From assembly GCA_949318235.1 (NCBI GenBank), contig OX439134.1:28645459-28709458 (forward strand): a DNA stretch of 64,000 nt, read 5' to 3'. The stretch is from Ecdyonurus torrentis (taxonomy: Eukaryota > Arthropoda > Insecta > Ephemeroptera > Heptageniidae). Both the position numbers and the translations under genes were made by a program. A model generated the notes under the pieces. The model saw only the letters and a list, made by a program, of their open reading frames with translations, searched no databases and was not told where the DNA came from. Positions 11,235 to 20,702 of the stretch are shown one piece after another; within the stretch, counting starts at the first letter, position 1, and every line of letters begins with the position of its first letter.

Positions 11235-12340
11235 TTAATCAGTATAGCGAGAGGGTGGCTTAATATTGCCTTTACGAAGGTCGTATGGACCAGACCTTGG
11301 TAAGTTATGCATAGGAAAAGTATAATTAAACTCTTCTGGACTAGAGTCACTCTCAGTCTCTACCTGATTTTGAGGTGAGCCGCTAAATGTATTTTCTACT
11401 ATTGGCTGTATTGGTGGTTGTAAATTTTCCTCCAAAATTGGGTCTTCAATAAGTGACCCTAAATTTAAAGAACCTGATGACATAGAGCCATCTCTTTCAC
11501 TTTTATTTAAATTTATTTTTTCAAGTTCTTCAGTATAATCTAATATCGATTCCATGTCAGTAGACGCATTATCAAATGAGCCTTGCTGTGCACCAGCACT
11601 TGTATTAATTAAATCATTTTCTAACATTAAATTATTTATTTCATCAAAGCTCATTAATTTTTGATTTTCTTGTAGTTGATGTTGAGCGGTAATTTGTGTT
11701 GTATTTGTAGGTGTGGAGGGAGTTATTGGAGAACAGTTGGTGCTCTCGTGGTTGCTGAGTGGAGCAGGCGAGTCCGGCGGTCCGGTCGAAGTATTGATCG
11801 TCTCATGTGACGGAGTCAGCCGAGCCGCAGCCGAACGTGACCGAGAAAGACTGGAGAGGGGAGAGAAAGAAGAGTCACTCAATGTGTCATTATTGTGTAA
11901 GTTTAACATAGTTCGATTGAGTTGTGAAGTAACAGAAATAGTTTTTAATCTATTTACTCTATCATGCTCCCTCTCTTTATTCCCAGAATTTAGTCTTGGT
12001 GTTTTTTTATTAATTTTTCTGGGCCTATATGATGTATCAGAATCACTTGATTGAATACTCGGTGTATGCATTTTATCACTAATATCATTGATAACAATAT
12101 TTGGCCTTTGAGCTGATAAAACTTGATCATTATCAGTTTGTTTATCCATATCTAACACATCATTTGGATGAAATACTTTAATATCGTCCACACACACAAC
12201 ACACGTATTTTTGGGATCACTACAAGACTGAATAATAAAGTTTTTCTCTCTCAATTTTTTTATACATTTGTAAGGTCCATCCCATTGTCTAGCCAAAAAT
12301 TTTTTCTTAAGTCCTGGCTTACAAAAATGAACCTTTTTTT
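11235..12340 (-). CDS. integrase C-terminal domain and Ser/Thr-rich tail (separate frame from pol)
   Basis: The frame opens about 12340 with KPGLKKKFLARQWDGPYKC, the GPY/F-type chromodomain-like module at the end of Ty3/gypsy integrases, followed by about 290 residues rich in Ser, Thr, Asn and Pro, and ending in a typical basic gypsy Pol tail (YDLRKGNIKPPSRY). It lies one base out of frame with the main Pol ORF: the join falls in a run of seven A (minus strand, 12334-12340). The simplest reading is a 1-base loss in that homopolymer, real or technical. A programmed +1 shift is possible but there is no known signal. Without it, Pol loses the integrase C-terminal domain. Confidence 0.75.
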
Positions 12341-15300
12341 AACACCAACATACCTTCTGTAATAACAGGTTCTTTACAAAATTTATTATAATTGTCAGTA
12401 TATTTCTTTACATTAACTTTATTTATTTCATTGGCAATTTGAAACTCTTTTCGCAACCTCGCTTCGAAGTTACTCTTCATGCCATCATAATAAAAATTAG
12501 AAGTATCATTATTATTAAATAAATTAAAGAAAACATGGTACGGATCTTTCCCAAAAAGAATTCTATACGCCGATACCTTGTTAGTTATATTTGGGACTCT
12601 ATTCGTACTACTACAAACCATAGGTAAAAGTTCATCCCAGTTTGTATGATGCTCATTAATAAGCGAACTTATTATTCGAGCCAACGGCTGGTGTGACCTC
12701 TCCACTATGGCCTGATTTTGTGGATGATATGACGTACCAAATATATGTTTATAACCAAACAACTGCGATATCTGCATCATAAGCTTAGAATGAAATGCCT
12801 TTGCATTATCTGAAATTAATACTTGAGGTACTGCCAAAGGCAAAAATATTTCATAAACAAGCGTATGCGCTATCTCTTCAGCTGTTTGCGTTTTCATCGG
12901 TTTAAATATAACATATTTTGAATCTCTAAAAATGGCAGATAAAATGTATTTATTACCATTTTTGGTAGCCGTACAAGGACCATAGGTATCGATAACAAGG
13001 GTTGAAAATGGATGATCTGCATATCCGAAATTTGCCATAGGTGCTCGTCTTTGACGGGCTGGCTTTCTAAATTGGCAAAATGTACATTTGCGTATATAAT
13101 TTTGTACATCTCTATTAATATTTTGCCAAATAAAATATACCTTAATAAATAATACAGTTTTTCTTACCCCATTATGTCCAGCTAAAGGGGTAGAATGATA
13201 AGCTTTTATAATAGTATTAACCATTGATCTAGGAGCTACAATTACATTTCTATGATACATATCTACATCTTTTTTCATAAGTATGCCTAAAGAGTTAATA
13301 AAATAGGGAGTATTTGGGTTAGTTTTAATATTGTTTATTAACTTCTTTAGCTGAGGATCATTTTTCTGTTCTTCAACTACCAAACTTGCGGACCAATAGG
13401 GTATCTCCCTACTCTCCGCATGCTCAATAATTAAATTTATAGTTGGTAAAACTTGATCATCATCTAAAGTAATTATAGAAGACGTTGAACCCGTATTTTC
13501 CCTCGGCATTCGGCTCAGCATATCAGGGATTGCTATTTCTTTTGATTTGCCTGGTTTATGATGAAAGGAAAAATGATATGATTTAATTCGAGTAACAATA
13601 CGATATAATTTTTGCGAGCAATGATCACTAAGATGACAGTCATGCAAAATAAAATTCGCAGCTAAAGCGTCACAGTATAATTTTATTTTACGACCCAATA
13701 TATAAGTATGAAATTTATTAAAAAGAAAATCAATACTCATGATTTCTAAATGTATGCTAGGTCGTTTCGTATCGACCTGAGAGAGTGTTTTTGAGGCGTA
13801 CTCAACAATTTTTACTTCCCCATTTAATTCAAAACTTAATGTTCCCGCCAAACTATATTTGCTGGCATCGGAGCTAATTATGATTTGTGCCCCTGGTGGC
13901 GGATGACTTAAATAAATTATCGGCGGCACACAAAGCGCTTCTTTTAGTTTTTGAAATGCCATGGTATGTACTTCAGTCCAATTAAAAGCATTATTTTTAC
14001 GACATAAATCAGTGAGTGGTTTTGCTAAACTTGCAAAATTTTCAATGTACATTCTATAAAAATTTAAAGCTCCTAAAAATACTTTTATATGAGTAATATT
14101 TTTAGGTTGCAATATTTGTTTTATTCGTTTTATTTTATCAATATCGTACGTAATGCCTTTTTCGGAAAATACATGACCTAAGAATTTTACAGACGCCTGA
14201 AGAAACTGATTTTTCTCTATAGATAATTTTAAACCTGATATTTTTATAGCCTCAAAAACTTGCTCTAATGTTTCATAATGTCTCACTAAATCGCTAGAAG
14301 CAATAATTATATCGTCCATAAACCAGGTAATATCAGATTGATTTTTAACTTGCTTTAAAACTAATTTAATCAAAGAACACCAATAATAAGGTGCCAATTT
14401 TAAACCAAAACAACTTCTTAAGAATGCCATTTTACGTCCATCTACATGATAAAATGCAGTTTTCTTAACATCTTGCTTGGCAATAGGCATACTCCAAAAT
14501 GCACGTTTTATGTCGATAACAGTATAGTATTTACAATTTGACATTTTCTCTATAACTGAAGATATGGTAGGCATTTGTATTTCAACATTTTTTGTTATAT
14601 TATTAAGTTTTACAAAATTTCCCACCACACGGTACTTAAAAGTACCATCAGCACAAAGCTTTTTTACAAGAAATATAGGGCTGCAAAATTCACTCTCAAT
14701 TTCGCATATTATATTAGCATTTTCTAAATGATCTAACTCTTTTTTTAAATATTCAATATAGGCTTGAGGTAAAGGAAATTGAGGTACAAAACTAACTAGA
14801 GACTCATCAATTAATGGTATTCTATGAAACAACCAATCGCAGTAACCAACTTCGTGCGATTGTAATGAAAAAATTTCGTTATACTTATAGGCTAAATTTA
14901 ACATTTTTTCTTTTAAATCTGAAGAAAGGTGATCGAGCTCTAAAGCTTGTTTTAACTTTTCACAACGCTGTTCTGAAGTTAGAATAACATTATCAGGTAA
15001 CTTTGATATTTGTTGTAGAGAAGAGTCAACACCAATAGAAGTACCTTCTAAAATAGGTGTTTCAATATATTGATCATAAAAAAATTTCCTTTTTATTTTT
15101 GTTTTATTAAATTTACTAAAATCTTTAGTTTCCAAAATGGGGTCATCATTATACTGAATTGCTGATTTCTTTACACTAAAAACATTATAACTTTTTTCTT
15201 TTTCTTTAAATACATCATCAATATTCAACATTTTAATAGTTTTTAAATTTATTTCAATATTTTCATTTTTATATTTTTCTGGGATTTTTATTTTATCCCT

Positions 15301-16620
15301 TACAATTTTACATAGAGGATCATTTATAGATACATATATTTTTTCACAGTCAAAACATTCACTCTCATTCATACAATTATGGTCGCGACCTTTTATTCCT
15401 TCATTTTTATCAATATTACGTGCACGTTTATTATAAATTATTCTTTCCTCTTTTATTTTATTCTCTGTATTTATAATACGTATATTATTATTTTTCATTT
15501 CATTTTTATTTATATTATTATTTTTCATTTCATTTTCATTTTCATTTATATTAATATTTGTTATTTCATTTTCATTTTCATTTATATTATTATTTTTTAA
15601 TAAATACTCTTTTATTATATTATTTTCCTCTACTTGATTAAAATCAGCATTCACAAAATAAAAACTATCCCCATATTGCTCATAAAAATTAAATAAGAAG
15701 CTATCAAAATCATTTATATACTCTTCTCCTGTAAAATTATTATCAGCGTTATACATTATAAATTTTTGTTTTTTATACTCAATATCTGAGTCAGTTAATG
15801 ATGAGATATCACTCATCAAGCCCTCATCTTCAGTATTTTCAGTAACGACAATTTTTGGCAATGTAAATTTTACCTGTTTTTTACCTGAATTTTGAAGCCA
15901 TTCATTCACTTTTGTTTCAGAGTTTGTTGCTGTATCTCCGATGCTACAAGCAACATTCAACTCACCCTCGCATTCTCGTCCATAGATAACATCTTTTGGC
16001 TCAACGCGGCTATCTAAATGCGGGGCATGTGCATATGCGAGATCAGTATACTGGGGTGAATTTTTAAGTGAGTCTTGAGTGATTCTCGCAGTTAGCAACA
16101 AGTGAATAGATTCTAATTCATTAACACAGAGCAGTGATGACATTGTATATACCTTGGTAACATGTTTGTTAATTACCATAACATTTTCTTGTAAATTAAT
16201 CAAGGCTTGACATGCTGTCAAGAAGTTTAATCCCAAAATTCCATCTACATCTAAATTTATATTATTTGTACATACAACAAAAGGAAAATTATTTTTATAT
16301 CCCGGTAAATTAATAGTTAAATTAATATCAGCCAACAATCCAATAGAATGGCCTGTAATGCCTTTGGCTTGAGTTGCATTTGAAGTATTTAAAATAGTAC
16401 CTTCAGGTAATTTTTCAATTTTTAATAAACATAATTGACTTCCTGAGTCTATTAATAACCTTCTTTGTACAAAATTCGTACCCATTTCATTCCCAATAAG
16501 TACATCAATAAACAAGCCATTCGTACCCTTTATTGTTGTAACTGCTACCAATTTTAAATTCACTTTGTCATCACTTCTTTGTAAAATACTGGAGCCTGAG
16601 GACTCATGTATTAGTTTGGG
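12319..16620 (-). CDS. pol: Pol polyprotein: protease, reverse transcriptase, RNase H, integrase
   Basis: Ty3/gypsy domain order. Residues are numbered from the GTG codon at 16563; the frame is open upstream and is probably entered by frameshift at 16614-16620. Protease near 34-80 (LLIDSGSQ, DGILGLNFL). An Asn-rich low-complexity insertion at about 300-370 is absent from typical Pol. RT about 560-850, with IDIKRAF near 684 and FMDD (748-751) in place of the usual YVDD. RNase H about 890-1020 with D899, E941, D964 and D1014. The integrase zinc finger has H1123, H1130, C1160 and C1163; its core has D near 1193, D1252 and E1288. All catalytic residues I can identify are present. The frame ends at 12319 just after the core, and the integrase C-terminal module lies in the next frame. 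Confidence 0.92.
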   Translation of the reverse strand, partial: PKLIHESSGSSILQRSDDKVNLKLVAVTTIKGTNGLFIDVLIGNEMGTNFVQRRLLIDSGSQLCLLKIEKLPEGTILNTSNATQAKGITGHSIGLLADINLTINLPGYKNNFPFVVCTNNINLDVDGILGLNFLTACQALINLQENVMVINKHVTKVYTMSSLLCVNELESIHLLLTARITQDSLKNSPQYTDLAYAHAPHLDSRVEPKDVIYGRECEGELNVACSIGDTATNSETKVNEWLQNSGKKQVKFTLPKIVVTENTEDEGLMSDISSLTDSDIEYKKQKFIMYNADNNFTGEEYINDFDSFLFNFYEQYGDSFYFVNADFNQVEENNIIKEYLLKNNNINENENEITNININENENEMKNNNINKNEMKNNNIRIINTENKIKEERIIYNKRARNIDKNEGIKGRDHNCMNESECFDCEKIYVSINDPLCKIVRDKIKIPEKYKNENIEINLKTIKMLNIDDVFKEKEKSYNVFSVKKSAIQYNDDPILETKDFSKFNKTKIKRKFFYDQYIETPILEGTSIGVDSSLQQISKLPDNVILTSEQRCEKLKQALELDHLSSDLKEKMLNLAYKYNEIFSLQSHEVGYCDWLFHRIPLIDESLVSFVPQFPLPQAYIEYLKKELDHLENANIICEIESEFCSPIFLVKKLCADGTFKYRVVGNFVKLNNITKNVEIQMPTISSVIEKMSNCKYYTVIDIKRAFWSMPIAKQDVKKTAFYHVDGRKMAFLRSCFGLKLAPYYWCSLIKLVLKQVKNQSDITWFMDDIIIASSDLVRHYETLEQVFEAIKISGLKLSIEKNQFLQASVKFLGHVFSEKGITYDIDKIKRIKQILQPKNITHIKVFLGALNFYRMYIENFASLAKPLTDLCRKNNAFNWTEVHTMAFQKLKEALCVPPIIYLSHPPPGAQIIISSDASKYSLAGTLSFELNGEVKIVEYASKTLSQVDTKRPSIHLEIMSIDFLFNKFHTYILGRKIKLYCDALAANFILHDCHLSDHCSQKLYRIVTRIKSYHFSFHHKPGKSKEIAIPDMLSRMPRENTGSTSSIITLDDDQVLPTINLIIEHAESREIPYWSASLVVEEQKNDPQLKKLINNIKTNPNTPYFINSLGILMKKDVDMYHRNVIVAPRSMVNTIIKAYHSTPLAGHNGVRKTVLFIKVYFIWQNINRDVQNYIRKCTFCQFRKPARQRRAPMANFGYADHPFSTLVIDTYGPCTATKNGNKYILSAIFRDSKYVIFKPMKTQTAEEIAHTLVYEIFLPLAVPQVLISDNAKAFHSKLMMQISQLFGYKHIFGTSYHPQNQAIVERSHQPLARIISSLINEHHTNWDELLPMVCSSTNRVPNITNKVSAYRILFGKDPYHVFFNLFNNNDTSNFYYDGMKSNFEARLRKEFQIANEINKVNVKKYTDNYNKFCKEPVITEGMLVLKKGSFL

Positions 16621-16745
16621 TGATGTGATACATCAATAAGTGGTTGCTTAGGTATAGTTTGATTATCATTATAATTTCTACAATCTTGTGCACAATGACC
16701 TTGCCGTCCACAATTTCCACAAAACAAATACAACCTTTTTAACTG
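16611..16745 (-). CDS. Gag extension with second CCHC zinc knuckle
   Basis: Continues the Gag frame directly past the TAA at 16746-16748. It holds a perfect CCHC knuckle (CGNCGRQGHCAQDC, spacing C-X2-C-X4-H-X4-C) and ends at the TAA next to the slippery site. It has no start codon of its own, so it is made only by readthrough of the upstream stop or if that stop is a mutation. It is also the only route into the Pol frame at CCCAAAC. Confidence 0.7.
   Translation of the reverse strand, partial: QLKRLYLFCGNCGRQGHCAQDCRNYNDNQTIPKQPLIDVSHHPN
16614..16620 (-). promoter_or_regulatory. gag-pol -1 frameshift site C CCA AAC
   Basis: Read on the minus strand in the Gag frame, C CCA AAC lies immediately before the Gag-frame TAA at 16611-16613. 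It fits the X XXY YYZ slippery consensus exactly. A -1 slip enters the Pol frame without meeting a stop. A small GAG-TCC/GGCTC hairpin can be drawn just downstream. Such sites are the standard gag-pol junction of many retroviruses and errantiviruses. Confidence 0.75.
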
Positions 16746-16748
16746 TTA
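16740..16748 (-). promoter_or_regulatory. in-frame TAA with CARYYA readthrough context
   Basis: On the minus strand the stop between the two zinc knuckles reads TAA CAG TTA. The six bases after the stop match CAR-YYA, the tobacco-mosaic-type readthrough consensus. It is the only stop between Gag and the second knuckle. It could be regulated readthrough or a chance nonsense change. Confidence 0.55.
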
Positions 16749-18445
16749 TGGACAGGGCTGATTTTTATGATTGCTTTGATTACATATAGAGCATACACTA
16801 TCATTTTGCTTATTGTTCTGATTGTTTGAATACTGATTATTTCGTCTTTGAAAATTATTATAATTATTGTAATTGCCTCGATAATTATTATTATTAGCAA
16901 AATAGCCTCTGTTCTTAGAATTATTACGAAAACCATTCTGTGGAACAGTTCTGTTTCTATTCTGCTGATAATAATTTTGCTGATAATTATTTTGAGGTCT
17001 GAATCTGTTATTAGAATTAAAGTATGGGCGACCTCTCTGATTATAACTGTTTCTTTGAGGCTGCTGAATATTACCATACTGTTGCAAATTTTGTTGTTGC
17101 ATATAAGGTTCAACCTGAGGTTGATCATACTGAATGAAATTGCAAGTTCTAGGAACAGACTGATAATTATTCGGTGGTATATAAGGTGTACTTACTACTT
17201 GATTTTGCATATACTGAGGAGTGGGTGGTGGCTGTATATTAGCTGTGCTGGTGGGCGGCTGGATTTGCTGTAAAAACTCGTGGTGGTAACCAGGGTTAGG
17301 AGCAGGCTGAGGAGGTGCAGAGAAAGGTGAAATATATTGTTGTGCAATTTTTTGTGCCTGCAAGTAGCGCTCATCATAAATCGGTACAGGTGCCAGCAAC
17401 TGACCAACAGTAAGGTCGGCCTTTTGTGATGCTGTGTTAGCTGGTGTATTCTGCATCAATTTATTCATCTGATTTTGAAGTTCCTGTATCGATGTTTCTG
17501 TAGAGCGCTGTGTAGAAATTGCAGACAGCTGGTTAATCAAATTTATATCATCTTCTTGTTTCAGTGCTGATTGCTGAGTGACCAACTTTTTCTTATTCTT
17601 CCGTACAGCTTCCTTTTGAGATATAGCATAAACATGAGGAATAGGGTCAGATTCAAATACAAAATGGTCTTCCACAAGCTCGGCGCTACTCTGCACACTT
17701 CTTACCAGCTCATCGAGTGAGCTACAAGCAAAGGAAAGGAACGAATTCTTCAGTGGTTGAGGTAAACCTCTCTTGAATTGGTCAATCATTTGTTGATTGT
17801 AAATCTTAATTTTTTTCCCTGTTGCTCCTCACTCATAGTATTATAATCTTCGTTATAAAAGAATTTCTCCCTTCCTAACTCCACAAGTCGCCTCTCAAAA
17901 TCACTTATCGATTCATGCTTCTCCATACGTGCTGTATAAAAAGCTCGGTCTCTCTGTGCAGCTGTAGATTGTGATACACATTTTCTGAATAAAAATTCCA
18001 CAATTTGTTCAAATGTTGCTTTATTAAAATTCAGATCTATATCGGCAGACAACAATTGCTGGGCTCTCGAGTCACAACGGCGCCATAAGGCTTCCTTTTT
18101 CCATGTGTCGTCCCAACCAAGTTGCGAAGCTCTTCGCACAATATTGTAAATAAAACTTCTTAATGCAGGTGAAGTTTTACTTTCATGTCCAAGAAACAGC
18201 GGTATTGAACGTATTTCTGCATCCAGGCCTTCAAAAGTTTCTCCTTTTGGTTGACTTACTCCCAAACCATTATCTGAACTACCTTCACCAAAATCTCCAT
18301 CACCAAACGCTGTTCCACCTCGTCCGGCACCAAACGCTCCTCCGGATCCACCGGCACCAAACGCTCCTCCGGCTCCGCCGGCACCAAACGCTCCTCCGGC
18401 TCCACCGGCACCACCGCCTTCATTCTCATCATCAGTATGTACCAT
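16746..18445 (-). CDS. gag: Gag (capsid/nucleocapsid) in two overlapping frames
   Basis: The first frame (18445-17786, 219 codons) starts after a 20-A run. It has a Gly-Ala repeat N-terminus (GAGGAGGAFGAGG type) and then a retrotransposon capsid-like region (RRASQLGWDD, CDSRAQQLL, RMEKHESISDFERRLVELGR). It ends at a TGA where the second frame (about 17816-16746) has already opened and continues the capsid (MIDQFKRGLPQPLKN). The second frame runs through a Gln/Asn/Tyr/Arg-rich linker into a first zinc knuckle, CSICNQSNHKNQPC. The frames meet at a seven-A run (17810-17816), where a -1 slip gives one continuous capsid. Because the join is inside the capsid fold, a homopolymer indel or sequencing error is as likely as programmed shifting. 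Confidence 0.85.
17810..17816 (-). other. A7 homopolymer at the frame break inside capsid
   Basis: Seven T on the plus strand (A AAA AAA in the Gag frame). This meets the -1 slippery heptamer pattern and is also a classic indel hotspot. It marks the switch between the two Gag frames. Confidence 0.5.
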
Positions 18446-18482
18446 TTTTTTTTTTTTTTTTTTTTTTATATATATATGATAT

Positions 18483-18806
18483 TTATTTATCAGGACAATA
18501 AGCCAATTTCAAATTTTTTACTTTAACTTCAATATTATATTGTGTATGCAACAAAAGTTGTAAAGTTAGTACAATGAAAATAAGTAAAAGTAACAATATT
18601 GTAGCATATCGAATAATGTCATGTGAAGAATTCTGTACCACAGAAGTATTTGTATTCGGATGTTCACAATGCATATTTGTATTACAGTTAGAACGATTTG
18701 AATGAAAATTATTATGAGTGGCTGCATATCTGGGTACCCCAACATTATTGAACAAGGGCATAGCTGGAGGTATACGAGTTGGTTGTTCATGAAAATCACA
18801 AAACAT
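18483..18806 (-). CDS. leader ORF upstream of gag, small single-pass membrane protein
   Basis: 107 codons between the primer-binding site and gag, on the element's coding strand, beginning at the ATG at 18806. About 62 polar residues rich in Asn, His and Pro (RIPPAMPLFNNVGVPRYA) are followed by one strongly hydrophobic helix near residues 66-90 (YATILLLLLIFIVLTLQLLL) and a short basic tail (EVKVKNLKLAYCPDK). There is no signal peptide, so a type II or tail-proximal anchor is likely. I recognise no family. A leader ORF ahead of gag is uncommon in Ty3/gypsy elements. It could be chance, but the clean hydrophobic block argues for coding. Confidence 0.4.
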   Translation of the reverse strand: MFCDFHEQPTRIPPAMPLFNNVGVPRYAATHNNFHSNRSNCNTNMHCEHPNTNTSVVQNSSHDIIRYATILLLLLIFIVLTLQLLLHTQYNIEVKVKNLKLAYCPDK

Positions 18807-18904
18807 GACATAAATGTGATATAAATTTTTAAATTATGTATCATTTTATTTATTCCATTTTATGTGAAGCATTTTCTCCTCACTGCGCGCCAAACAAAAA
18901 TAGC

Positions 18905-18915
18905 CGGTGCCTCCA
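18905..18915 (-). promoter_or_regulatory. primer-binding site, tRNA-Thr-like
   Basis: Four bases inside the 5' LTR edge the minus strand reads TGGAGGCACCG. This is the complement of a 3' end CGGTGCCT-CCA, which fits animal tRNA-Thr. The match is 11 bases from memory of tRNA ends, not a search. A second TGG (TTTGGCGCGCAG) lies about 20 bases further in. Confidence 0.6.
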
Positions 18916-18918
18916 AAA

Positions 18919-19641
18919 TGTATTAACCATGAGTGTGTTACTACACTATTTATTTATTTTGTGTAAATTTATTTTTAGACTAGTCTATTTCTAAATTAGC
19001 ATACGTGATAAAAGCTCATTATAAAGAGAGCGATTAATAAAAATATAATCAAGTAAACTAAACCAGCAATCATGGGAGTAGAGCACTCCATACTGTCTTT
19101 ATAATAAATTAATATAAATTTAATAATTAATAACCTGTTAAATAAAGTGAGTTCTTATTTCTTGTTTTGGCTGCAGGAGAAGGAATGGAATAAATAAGAA
19201 GAAACAATATAAGTTTTCAAATTTATTCTTACCGTGACCTTTGGTCAAATTCTTTTAAAGCTTGTATTAATTCCAGGGTATACATGGTTTCCACAAATTT
19301 CAAGTTCACAATACAATAGTTGAAAATCTTGAGGAATATAAATTTTCAAACAATTAAATTACTTATTTTCAACAATCTGCTTTTAGAGCAGTTTTTACTG
19401 ATCAAACCCTAAATCTTAACTAACTAAAAATTTCCAAAAACATCAATTTATAATATTCAAAAATTTATATATTTTTACTAACAAGTTATAATATTTGCCA
19501 CATGGCGTGAAAAGTTGGTTTCAAAGAAATCAATATCTTGTAAAACAATATAAGTAGTGACATCTCTATCAAAATTGAGAAGTACTAGAATTTTAAATAA
19601 TTTTTAAATTGAAAAATGTAATGTAAATCAGTGACATTACA
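18919..19641 (-). repeat. 5' LTR
   Basis: 723 bp, the same length as its partner, with TG/CA ends. It should carry the sense promoter of the element; I could not assign a TATA box or start site with confidence. Confidence 0.92.
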
Positions 19642-19645
19642 CGGC
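19642..19645. repeat. target-site duplication CGGC (right)
   Basis: Matches 968-971. Confidence 0.8.
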
Positions 19646-20702
19646 CATTAGATTCAAACTTTTACTGTCAAAAAAATATGAAATTTTGCACAATGGTGCT
19701 TCAGCTTGAGACAATTTTAAATAATATATACAAAAATTTTGGCAAGTCACCGTGCAAATGAATTTTATATGATTTTTTTGAAATTTTAAGCTCATAATAA
19801 GGCCCAATGTTAATTTCAATATTTTTTCTTTTTTTTTCGGGGCGGTCGAACATCATGAAATTTTTATCACGGCTAGGTGTGACCCTTAGCTACACAATGA
19901 CACCAAATTTAGACCCAAAACACTTCTAGTTCCCGAGATATAATGTTGGTACCCTATACTCCGACTTTAAGGGCGCTTAAAGCGATTTCGCTCACATCCG
20001 TGTCAAAGGGTGTATCATATATATACATAAACCATTTTTTTAAATTACTTTAACTCCTGGCGGTCAGTTTGAAATAATAGTTAACTCCCTTGCTAGTTAT
20101 TTGTTGTATTAATTTATTTTATTGTTTACAATTTTAAGTTATACATATTTGACAAGACCATAGTACAGTATGTATGTTCATATTATACTGTATCGTCTGT
20201 ATCTCAATTATACATATAAAATATATCAATGTAAATATATATACATAACAAAAAATAAGATTTTCCAATTTTCCAAAGAAAATATATGTATAGTCATATT
20301 AGTCATAAACATTAATTCTATCCTATGCTGAGCAATTTTAATTATTGATAAATATATTTTGAATTTGAATATTTTGTCATGGCCAATAATATTTATTTAT
20401 TTTATTTATTAAACACCAAGGTGTACTTATACATATATATTTACATTGCACTCTATAAGTCTACATTTTTGCATATTGACTTAATGATAGGGTCCGAGAT
20501 GGACAATGAAGTAAGTGGTACCTAGTACATATAGGCCACCACATAACAAACATACACATTTATCATTACACTCCGTGATATTCTTTAATCTGACAGATTA
20601 CATTGTGGAAACCTGCATGCACCGCATAACGGGTAATAACATGCCAGGCTGATATCTTCAGTTTTACTTAATCTATCCTTAAAAAATTTAATGTAATTAT
20701 CT
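19646..20702. other. non-coding right flank of the LTR element
   Basis: AT-rich, with no exon-like ORF. A segment at about 19985-20010 (AAGCGATTTCGCTCACATCC) resembles the arm of the foldback element at 23891-24058, so old MITE debris is present. Confidence 0.5.

Larger units (their letters stand above)
972..19641 (-). mobile_element. giant errantivirus-like Ty3/gypsy LTR retrotransposon with two Env-like genes
   Basis: The element is 18,670 bp and bounded by 723-bp LTRs (972-1694, 18919-19641) that start TG and end CA and are flanked by CGGC. All main genes read right to left: leader ORF 18483-18806, gag 16611-18445, pol 11235-16620, furin-type Env 8271-10034, second Env-like protein 4959-7457. 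It carries a primer-binding site beside the 5' LTR and a purine tract beside the 3' LTR. Ty3/gypsy elements are usually 5-10 kb; the excess here is a second glycoprotein gene, a long Asn-rich insertion in Pol, a 3.2-kb 3' non-coding tract, and an antisense exon at 10347-10897. I saw only about two LTR differences (976 G versus 18923 T, and a T/C near 1360), so insertion was recent. The reading frame breaks are therefore either recoding sites, very recent mutations or homopolymer sequencing errors. Confidence 0.9.

Noticed and set aside
15379..15600. Plus-strand frame in the middle of pol
   Set aside because: Shadow of the Asn-rich insertion; Ile/Phe-rich artefact of AAT/ATT repeats.
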